DNA of 64,000 nucleotides from Streptomyces bungoensis (GTDB taxonomy: Bacteria > Actinomycetota > Actinomycetes > Streptomycetales > Streptomycetaceae): assembly GCF_001514215.1 (NCBI RefSeq), contig NZ_KQ948857.1:270953-334952 (forward strand). The letters are read 5' to 3'. The position numbers were made by a program, and so were the translations under genes. Shown here piece after piece: positions 58,061-64,000 of the stretch. Positions within the stretch are counted from its first letter, which is position 1; each line of letters starts with the position of its first letter. The notes below the pieces were generated by a model. That model was not told where the DNA came from. It worked only from the letters and a program-made list of their open reading frames with translations, and searched no databases.

Positions 58061-58606
58061 TCACCTCACGCGGCCCTCGTCCGGTGCGGCCTCTTCCTCC
58101 TCGTCGGGCAGGTGGACGTCGTCGACGGCGATGTTCACCTCGACGACCTCCAGGCCCGTCATCCGCTCCACGGCGCTGATGACATTGGTGCGGACGGCGC
58201 CGGCGACGTCGACGATGGAGACGCCGTACTCGACGACGACGTCCAGGTCCACCGCGGCCTGACGCTCGCCGACCTCGACCTTCACTCCTCGTGTGACGCC
58301 TCCGCCCCCTCCACCGGGAACGCGTTCCCGCATGGCACCGAAGGCGCGGGCCATCCCCCCGCCCAGGCTGTAGATGCCCGGTACCTCGCGGGCGGCCATG
58401 CCCGCGATCTTGGCCACCACGCCGTCCGCGATGGTCGTCTTCCCCCGTGTCTCGGCCGGAGCCCCGGCTCCGGTACGGCCCTTCAGCGCGCTCAGGCCCG
58501 CATCGGGCCTGCCGCCCCCGCCGACGCTGGTGATGTTCTCCGTCATGGCGGTCGCCTCGATCGGTCGGTCGGACACCGGTGTGGCGCCCGTCGAAGGGTT
58601 GGACAT
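58061..58606 (-). CDS. Asp23/Gls24 family envelope stress response protein
   Basis: A 181-residue protein and the clearest alkaline-shock member in the locus. KTTIADGVVAKIAGMAAREVPGI begins the domain at about 65. A Gly-rich loop (VPGGGGGGVTRGVKVEVG) and AAVDLDVVVEYGVSIVDVAGAVR follow, then VERMTGLEVVEVNIAVDDVHLP. The acidic tail is DEEEEAAPDEG. AGGAGG lies eight bases before the ATG at 58606, a strong site in keeping with an abundant protein. It is first in the minus-strand operon and divergent from the ECF sigma gene. Confidence 0.9.
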   Translation of the reverse strand: MSNPSTGATPVSDRPIEATAMTENITSVGGGGRPDAGLSALKGRTGAGAPAETRGKTTIADGVVAKIAGMAAREVPGIYSLGGGMARAFGAMRERVPGGGGGGVTRGVKVEVGERQAAVDLDVVVEYGVSIVDVAGAVRTNVISAVERMTGLEVVEVNIAVDDVHLPDEEEEAAPDEGRVR

Positions 58607-58701
58607 ACCGGGCGCCTCCTTCCTCACGCGGACGGCATGTGATGTGAGTCACAGAGGCCTGGTGGGTACACGGGTGGTCCGAAGCCTCGTGCGGGGGCGT
58701 C

Positions 58702-59292
58702 ATGATCGAACACGCTGTCCCACCATCGCCGGAACCCGACCTGCTGGGTCGCGGCCTGCCGGACGCGCTGCTGGCCGTACAGGCGGCCGAGGGGGACGAG
58801 GACTCCTTCGCCGTCCTGGTCCGGCGGCACGGCTCGTCCCTCCTCACCCTGGCCCGCTGCATGCTCGTCGATCCGCAGGACGCCGAGGAGGCCGTGCAGG
58901 ACGCCTTCGTCAGCGCCTGGCGGCGACTGCCGGAATACCGCCACAGCGCGGAGTTCGGCACCTGGATCTACCGGATCACCGTCAACCGCTGCCTGACCCT
59001 GCGCCGGCGCCGGCCGCCGCCCCTCTCGCTGGACGCCGTCGCCGAGCCCGCCGCGGGAGACGCCTGGAGCCAGCCCGCCCGGTGCGCCGAACAGGACGCG
59101 GCCACCGACGCCCTGTCCCGTGCGCTCCGCGATCTGGACGCCGGGCAGCGGCTCTGCTGGATCCTGCGGGAGGTGCAGGGCCTGTCGTACAAGGAGATCG
59201 CCCACGTGACGCGGGCCACTGAGCCGACCGTGCGCGGCAGGCTGTTCAGGGCACGCCGATCCCTGCAGGAGGCGATGGGCCCATGGCGCTAG
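58702..59292 (+). CDS. ECF-type RNA polymerase sigma factor
   Basis: A 196-residue sigma-70 family protein with only regions 2 and 4. Region 2 (about 30-100) has DEDSFAVLVRRHGSSLLTLARCML, DAEEAVQDAFVSAWRRLPEYR and FGTWIYRITVNRCL. Region 4 (about 130-190) has LRDLDAGQRLCWILREVQGLSYKEIAHVTRATEPTVRGRLFRARRSL. It overlaps the next gene by ten bases, the usual layout for a sigma and its anti-sigma factor. It faces the Asp23 operon across 95 bases, so that operon is a likely target. Confidence 0.93.
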   Translation: MIEHAVPPSPEPDLLGRGLPDALLAVQAAEGDEDSFAVLVRRHGSSLLTLARCMLVDPQDAEEAVQDAFVSAWRRLPEYRHSAEFGTWIYRITVNRCLTLRRRRPPPLSLDAVAEPAAGDAWSQPARCAEQDAATDALSRALRDLDAGQRLCWILREVQGLSYKEIAHVTRATEPTVRGRLFRARRSLQEAMGPWR

Positions 59293-59924
59293 ACGACCCG
59301 CACCCGCGGCCCCCGGACCCGCCCGAAGCCGACGGTCGCCCGTTCGAGGGCGATGAGGTACTCCCTTGCGGCCGCCTGCTCAGCCGGGTCTGGGAACAGG
59401 AGTGCGACGCGCTGCCGGCCACGGACCCGCACACCGTCTCCTGTCCCTACTGCCGCGAGGCCGTCGAGGGACTGGCCACGGTGAACGCGGCCACCCGCGC
59501 GCTGCGTGCCGAGCACGCCCCCCGCCTGCATGCACTCGCCGACCGTGTCATGAACATCGTCCGGGCAGAGGTACGGCTCGGGCGGCTGCTGCCTCTGGCA
59601 GACCCGGACCGGGACCTGCGGATCGCCGAGAGCGCCGCGGCGAAGGTCCTGCGGCGGGCCGCGGACACGGTCCCCGGTGCCAGGGCGGCGGGCTGCCGTC
59701 TCGCACCCGAGGGGGAGGGCACCGACGTACGGGTGACCATGACCCTGGCCGCCGCTCTCGACCGTCCGCTGCCCGACCGGGTCCACCAGGTGCGCCGATC
59801 TGTCCTCCACTCGGCCGGACAGGACCTGGGTCTCGCCGTGACGGCCGTCGACATCACCGTGGTCGACGTCCTGGAGCCGGAGCCGCCCCCCGGCCCCGGC
59901 CTCCCGACCGGCGGCGGTGCGTGA
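59283..59924 (+). CDS. Putative anti-sigma protein: H-x3-C-x2-C motif joined to an Asp23-like domain
   Basis: A 213-residue protein with no membrane helix. The N-terminal part (about 28-75) has PCGRLLSRVWEQECD and then HTVSCPYC, so His50-x3-Cys54-x2-Cys57, the signature of zinc-binding anti-sigma factors. From about 85 an Asp23/Gls24-like domain follows: LRIAESAAAKVLRRAADTVPGA, VRVTMTLAAALDRPLPDRVHQVR and LGLAVTAVDITVVDVL. The ten-base overlap with the ECF sigma gene supports an anti-sigma role. The fusion would let alkaline-shock proteins influence sigma release. It overlaps the next gene at TGATG. Confidence 0.78.
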   Translation: MALDDPHPRPPDPPEADGRPFEGDEVLPCGRLLSRVWEQECDALPATDPHTVSCPYCREAVEGLATVNAATRALRAEHAPRLHALADRVMNIVRAEVRLGRLLPLADPDRDLRIAESAAAKVLRRAADTVPGARAAGCRLAPEGEGTDVRVTMTLAAALDRPLPDRVHQVRRSVLHSAGQDLGLAVTAVDITVVDVLEPEPPPGPGLPTGGGA

Positions 59925-60298
59925 TGACCGCCGTCCGTCCGGCCACGCTCCTCGGCATCGCGGCCGAGGCGGCCCTCGCCGTTCCCGGTGTGGCGGGCCT
60001 GCACCCCCGTCTGTCCCGTCGCCTCGCGGCAGCAGCCTCGCCCACCCGGACGGACGTCGCGCACCGCGCCTCGCCCGAGGCGGGCATCAGGGCCGGGCGG
60101 GCGCCGGACCGTCCGGGATGGCACATCGAGGTGCGCTGCGTCCTGGCCGAGGGCCGGCGGGCGCTGGACGTCGCCCGGAACGTCCACGACCGGGTGGGGG
60201 CCGCCGTCCTCTCCCACCTCGCCGCCCTCGACGCCGTGGAGCCGGTCACCGTCGAGGTCGCCGTGACCCGTATCGCCACCGGGCAGGACGTGGCGTGA
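59924..60298 (+). CDS. Asp23-like small protein
   Basis: A 124-residue protein: LLGIAAEAALAVPGVAGLHP, WHIEVRCVLAEGRRALDVARNVHDRVGAAVL and VEPVTVEVAVTRIA follow the same alkaline-shock strand-helix-strand order as its neighbours. The ATG shares bases with the upstream stop, so it is coupled to the putative anti-sigma gene. It is probably a partner of the other Asp23-like proteins. Confidence 0.75.
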   Translation: MTAVRPATLLGIAAEAALAVPGVAGLHPRLSRRLAAAASPTRTDVAHRASPEAGIRAGRAPDRPGWHIEVRCVLAEGRRALDVARNVHDRVGAAVLSHLAALDAVEPVTVEVAVTRIATGQDVA

Positions 60299-60486
60299 GT
60301 CCGGTTGCGCGTCCCCGGCCGCAGCGCCGTGCAGCGGTTCGGCCGTGAGCGCGCCGGGCGGCGCCGGCCACACCGGCGCGCGCACCCTCCCGCGGCGGAC
60401 TCCGGTGCCGCCGGCCCGGTGGCGCCGTCACCCGGCCGGGCCGTCCACACAGGACAGCCCGGCCGTCGCCGTGATCGGCTGGACGG

Positions 60487-61551
60487 GTGCAGCTGCTGCC
60501 CGACCCCGTCCGCCGTCTCGCGGCCTGGTGTGCCGTGCTGCTGCTCGTCGCCGGGGTGGTGTGGGTGGTGGTCCAGTTCTGCGTCCAGTTCCGCACCGCC
60601 CTCGTGCCGGTGCTGCTCGCCCTGCTGGGCAGCGCCCTGCTCGGGCCGCTGTACCGGCGGCTGGTGCGGATGGGCGTGCAGCGGTCGCTGGCCGCCGCGG
60701 TGACCTGCGTCGCCGTCGTGGTCGTGGTCGGCGGTGCCGTGTACATCGTCGTCACCGCGATCGTCGACAGCGGCGACCAGATCATCGGTTCGCTCAGGGA
60801 CGCCGTGAAGTCCGTCGCCCGGTACTTCGGGTCCCCCGGCACCGGGCTGGACGACCTCGCCGCCAACGCCCGCAAACTGCTCTCCCGGTTCGGCGGCACC
60901 GCCGTCTCCAACGTCGTCAGCGGGGTCGGTGTGGTCGGCGAGAGCCTCGCCATGGCCGTCCTCGCGCTGCTGCTGGTCTTCTTCTTCCTGCGCGACTCCC
61001 CGCGCGTCCTCGACACTCTCCGGGACCTCGCACCCGGCGGCAGCGCCGCCACCCTGGAGATCATGGCCCGGCGCGCCTTCGAGGCCGTGGAGGGCTTCAT
61101 GCGCGGCACGACCCTCATCGCGCTCATCGACGCCCTCTGTATCACCGTCGGGCTGCTGATCCTGCGGGTGCCCGGCGCCGTCGGACTCGGCGCGCTCGTC
61201 TTCGTCGGCGCCTACATCCCCTACCTCGGCGCCTTCATCTCCGGCGCGGTGGCCGTCCTGGTGGCCCTCGCCGACCGGGGGTTCGTCATCGCCCTGTGGG
61301 CGCTGGGCGTCGTCGTCGCGGTGCAGGTGCTGGAGGGGCACGTGCTGCAGCCGGTCATCCAGAGCCGGACCGTGCAGATGCACCCGGCGGTGGTGCTGCT
61401 GGCGATCACCGCCGGCGCGTCCCTCGCGGGCATCGTCGGCATGCTGTTCGCGGTGCCGCTGACCGCGGCCGCCTCCGGCGTCGCCCAGGAGATGCGCACG
61501 CGCTACGAGCCGCCGGACGGGCCCCGGCCGTCCAGGCCGTCGGACTCGTAG
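60487..61551 (+). CDS. AI-2E family transporter (DUF20 permease)
   Basis: A 354-residue membrane protein with about eight helices. The family pattern is clear: LVPVLLALLGSALLGPLYRRL, LALLLVFFFLRDSPRVL, GFMRGTTLIALIDALCITVGL, FVGAYIPYLGAFISG and LEGHVLQPVIQSRTVQMHP. Members export AI-2 or act as sodium/proton antiporters; the substrate here is unknown. The GTG at 60487 is the family-like start. Its last 49 bases overlap the 3' end of the convergent SpoIIE-type gene. The 188 bases upstream hold no gene. Confidence 0.9.
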   Translation: MQLLPDPVRRLAAWCAVLLLVAGVVWVVVQFCVQFRTALVPVLLALLGSALLGPLYRRLVRMGVQRSLAAAVTCVAVVVVVGGAVYIVVTAIVDSGDQIIGSLRDAVKSVARYFGSPGTGLDDLAANARKLLSRFGGTAVSNVVSGVGVVGESLAMAVLALLLVFFFLRDSPRVLDTLRDLAPGGSAATLEIMARRAFEAVEGFMRGTTLIALIDALCITVGLLILRVPGAVGLGALVFVGAYIPYLGAFISGAVAVLVALADRGFVIALWALGVVVAVQVLEGHVLQPVIQSRTVQMHPAVVLLAITAGASLAGIVGMLFAVPLTAAASGVAQEMRTRYEPPDGPRPSRPSDS

Positions 61552-63623
61552 AGCTCGAACCAGATGCTCTTGCCCTCGCCCCGCGGCTCCACCCCCCAGG
61601 CCTGGGCGAGCAGTTCGATCAGCAGCAGGCCGCGGCCGGAGGAGGCCAGCTCCCCGGGCCGCCGCTTGTGCGGCAGGTCGTCGCCGGCGTCCGTGACGTC
61701 CACCCGCAGCAGGCGCCCGCCCGGCTCCCCGGTGACCTCGGCGATCAGCAGCGCGTCGGAGTCGGTGTGCACCAGCACGTTGGTGACCATCTCGGAGACC
61801 AGCAGCACCGCGGAGTCGACCTGCTCGGCGGACCGCCAGTCGTGCAGCAGCCCGCGCAGGTGCCGCCGGGCCTCGGCGATCCGCTCGGGCTCGTCCTGCG
61901 CCACGGCCAGCAGCGTGCGCCGCGCGGTGGGCCGGACGGCGCCCTTCTCCGGCCGGGTCAGCAGCAGCACCGCGATGTCGTCCTCGCGGCGGTCGGCCAG
62001 CGGGCCGGTGGTGTGGTGCGAGGACGGCCCGTGCACGCCCTGCACCAGCGCGTCCGCCAGCGACTCCGTGTCGCCGCGGTGCTCCTCAAGGATCGCCCGG
62101 ATGCGCCGCCAGCCGCTCTCCATGTCGTGCCCGCCGGTCTCGATCAGGCCGTCGGTGCACAGCATCATCGTCTCGCCGGGCTCCAGCGCGAACCGGGTCG
62201 TCGGGTAGTCGGCGTCCGGGTCGACGCCCAGCGGCAGCCCGCCCGCGGTGGGCCGCATCATCACCGTGCCGTCGGACATCCGGATCGCCGGGTCCGGGTG
62301 CCCGGCGCGGGCGATCTCCAGCATGCCGGTGCCCGGGTCGACCTCCACGTACAGGCAGGTCGCGAAGCGCAGGTCGGTCATGTGCTCGTCGTGCGTGATG
62401 CCGTGCAGGAAACGGGAGGCGCGGGAGAGCACGGCGTCGGGGCGGTGCCCCTCGGAGGCGTAGGCCCGCAGGGCGATGCGCAGCTGGCCCATCAGCCCGG
62501 CCGCCCGCACGTCATGACCCTGCACGTCGCCGATGGCCAGCGCGCACCTGCCGTTGGGCAGCGGGATCATGTCGTACCAGTCGCCGCCGACCTGCAGCCC
62601 GCCGCCGGTCGGGATGTAGCGGGCGGCGACCGTCATGCCGGGGATCTCCGGACCCAGCGAGGGCAGCATGGAGCGCTGCAGGCCCTCGGTCAGCTCCCGC
62701 TCGGTCTCCGCGGCGCCGGCCCGCGTCAGGGCCTGGGCCAGCATCCGCGCGACCGTCGTCAGCACGGCACGCTCGTCCGGGGTGAACGCCACCGGGTAGG
62801 TGAAGGCCGCCATCCAGGCGCCCATCGTGCGGCCGGCCACCGTCAGCGGCAGGAACGCCCAGGAGTGCCGGCCGAACTGGCGGGCGAGCGGCCAGGTGAC
62901 CGGGTAGCGCGCCATGTACTCCTCCGGGGAGGAGACGTAGACGGCCCGGCCGGTGCGGACCACCTCGGCCGCCGGGTAGTCGGTGGCCAGCGGCAGGTGG
63001 GAGAAGGGGCTGTCGTCACCGGGCGCGTGCCCGTGGTGGCCGATCACCGTCAGGCGGTCGCCCTCGACGCCGAACACCGCGAGCCCGTCCGGGCTGAAGC
63101 CGGGCATGGACAGACCGGCCGCCACCCGCAGGACCTCCGCCGTCGACCGCGCCTCCGCCAGGGCCCGGCCCGCGTCCAGCAGGAACGCCTCCCGGGAGCG
63201 CCGCCAGTCCCCGGTGACCGCGCTGCGGGCCGCCGCCGTGCCCGGGGTCGGCTCGGTGACCTCCTGCAGGGTGCCGATCAGCTCGTACGACCGCCGGGCC
63301 GGGTCGTAGGACGGCTTGGAGCGGCTGCGCACGACGCGGACGACCCGGCCGTGCTCGTCCACGATCCGGATGCGCACCTCGGCGAGGGTGCCCTCGGAGA
63401 CCGCCAGCTGCACCACGCCGGTGATCTCGTTCCAGTCCACCGGGTGCAGCCGGGCCCGGGTCTGGGCCTCGGTGAGGGTGACCTGCCGGGCGGGCAGGCC
63501 GAGCAGCCGCGCCGCCTCCGCATCCACGGTGACCAGCTTCGCGGCCGTGTCCCAGTGCCACAGCCCGGTCGCGAGGGCGGCGAGGACGTCACCGACGGAC
63601 GGCAGGGGCTCGCCTGTACGCAT
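61503..63623 (-). CDS. PAS-GAF-SpoIIE phosphatase-HATPase regulatory protein
   Basis: A 706-residue relative of the protein at 8424-10529. Order: PAS (about 10-125, LATGLWHWDTAAKLVTVD), GAF (about 155-295), SpoIIE-type PP2C (about 310-530: VGGDWYDMIPL, AIGDVQGHDVRAA, ARAGHPDPAIR, LCTDGLIETGG) and HATPase (about 570-700: VLLVSEMVTNVLVHTDS, SSGRGLLLIELLAQAWG). Such proteins act on anti-sigma-factor antagonists in stress pathways. Its 3' end overlaps the convergent transporter gene by 49 bases. Confidence 0.9.
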   Translation of the reverse strand: MRTGEPLPSVGDVLAALATGLWHWDTAAKLVTVDAEAARLLGLPARQVTLTEAQTRARLHPVDWNEITGVVQLAVSEGTLAEVRIRIVDEHGRVVRVVRSRSKPSYDPARRSYELIGTLQEVTEPTPGTAAARSAVTGDWRRSREAFLLDAGRALAEARSTAEVLRVAAGLSMPGFSPDGLAVFGVEGDRLTVIGHHGHAPGDDSPFSHLPLATDYPAAEVVRTGRAVYVSSPEEYMARYPVTWPLARQFGRHSWAFLPLTVAGRTMGAWMAAFTYPVAFTPDERAVLTTVARMLAQALTRAGAAETERELTEGLQRSMLPSLGPEIPGMTVAARYIPTGGGLQVGGDWYDMIPLPNGRCALAIGDVQGHDVRAAGLMGQLRIALRAYASEGHRPDAVLSRASRFLHGITHDEHMTDLRFATCLYVEVDPGTGMLEIARAGHPDPAIRMSDGTVMMRPTAGGLPLGVDPDADYPTTRFALEPGETMMLCTDGLIETGGHDMESGWRRIRAILEEHRGDTESLADALVQGVHGPSSHHTTGPLADRREDDIAVLLLTRPEKGAVRPTARRTLLAVAQDEPERIAEARRHLRGLLHDWRSAEQVDSAVLLVSEMVTNVLVHTDSDALLIAEVTGEPGGRLLRVDVTDAGDDLPHKRRPGELASSGRGLLLIELLAQAWGVEPRGEGKSIWFELYESDGLDGRGPSGGS

Positions 63624-63885
63624 TGCCCCACTTTATGAAGATGCGATCGGTACCTGCCACCCTGGACGGGCGACCGGTATCGGCAGAACGCCGGGACCGG
63701 GCCGCGGGCGGCCTCGGAGACGGCCCCCGGAGGGCCGTGCGGGTGCCCGTGAGGGGCGGGCCGTAATGGTGGGGAGTCGATGGGGGGCTGCCCGGTACCC
63801 TTGACGGGTCCGGGCCCCGTGCCCGGCCTCCGCCGAGGCGCAGCCCCGGCACTCATCACCCCACCACGAAGGACGATGAACGACG
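63624..63885. promoter_or_regulatory. Divergent promoter region of the SpoIIE-type gene and aspS
   Basis: The 262 bases contain no gene. A TACCCT element (63796-63801) is a candidate -10 for aspS. GAAGGACGATG before the start supplies a ribosome site. Confidence 0.45.
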
Positions 63886-64000
63886 ATGCATCGGTACAGG
63901 TCCCACACCTGCGGCCAGCTCCGCGCCTCTGACGTCGGCACCGACGTCCGGCTGAGTGGCTGGCTGCACAATCGGCGCGACCTGGGCGGCATCCTCTTCA
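63886..64000 (+). CDS. aspS: Aspartyl-tRNA synthetase (partial, runs off the right edge)
   Basis: Only the first 38 residues are visible. They read MHRYRSHTCGQLRASDVG and VRLSGWLHNRRDLGGILF, the start of the N-terminal anticodon-binding OB fold of bacterial AspRS. The ATG at 63886 is preceded by GAAGGACG within 15 bases. Confidence 0.92.
   Translation, partial: MHRYRSHTCGQLRASDVGTDVRLSGWLHNRRDLGGILF

Noticed and set aside
60345..63638. Frame of about 1100 residues over the AI-2E and SpoIIE-type genes
   Set aside because: It is a frame shadow of two well-supported genes and has no recognisable motif.

Overview
The window is chromosomal DNA of very high G+C content. Most third codon positions are G or C, GTG starts are frequent, and genes are often coupled through ATGA or GTGA overlaps. 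Gene content and order fit a Streptomyces chromosome in the conserved core near oriC: a fha-pstP-rodA cell-wall signalling operon, two branched-chain keto-acid dehydrogenase operons about 11 kb apart, a bacterial proteasome activator gene, a K15-type D,D-transpeptidase gene, a perfect ParB/parS site at 31304-31319, and the start of aspS at the right edge. No insertion sequence, phage gene, integrase, CRISPR array or rRNA gene was seen. The only RNA gene found is tRNA-Leu(CAG).

Layout. 1-3981 (minus): fhaA, fhaB, pstP and the start of rodA/ftsW. 4410-4493: tRNA-Leu. 4780-14485: a sulfur and redox block. It holds a NarL-type two-component system, a DUF4396 membrane protein, a degenerate histidine phosphatase, two CsoR/CstR-type repressors, a SpoIIE-type phosphatase, a CstB-like persulfide dioxygenase-rhodanese fusion, a small rhodanese, a TauE/SafE exporter and a membrane rhodanese. 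Inverted repeats of the form TACCCC-n-GGGGTA recur in its promoters. 14703-20839: DUF2252 protein, a 27-bp tandem repeat, a J-domain-like protein, a rhodanese, and a DUF5819-HTTM-TrmH run. 20855-28999: paaN, 3-hydroxyacyl-CoA dehydrogenase, TetR and Lrp regulators, and the first E1a-E1b-E2 operon. 29073-34751: mobA-like and moeA genes, K+ channel, quinone oxidoreductase, secreted/anchored protein and bpa.

34828-43639: two divergent Ser/Thr kinases, an APH-type kinase and the second E1a-E1b-E2 operon. 43698-53433: D,D-transpeptidase, GntR-MFS pair, mycothiol-type isomerase family protein, nitrilase, LURP-one protein, M18 aminopeptidase, a large acyl-CoA dehydrogenase and SseB. 53545-60298: pirin, DUF5994, then a bidirectional Asp23/Gls24 (alkaline-shock) locus. 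That locus has five minus-strand genes facing an ECF sigma factor. The sigma gene is coupled to a protein that joins an H-x3-C-x2-C anti-sigma-like motif to an Asp23-like domain. 60487-64000: AI-2E family transporter, a second SpoIIE-type phosphatase and aspS (partial).

The two most interesting systems are the persulfide-response island with its operator set (6.5-14.5 kb) and the Asp23/ECF sigma locus (56.0-60.3 kb). Functions are assigned by reading motifs by eye; no database search was possible.
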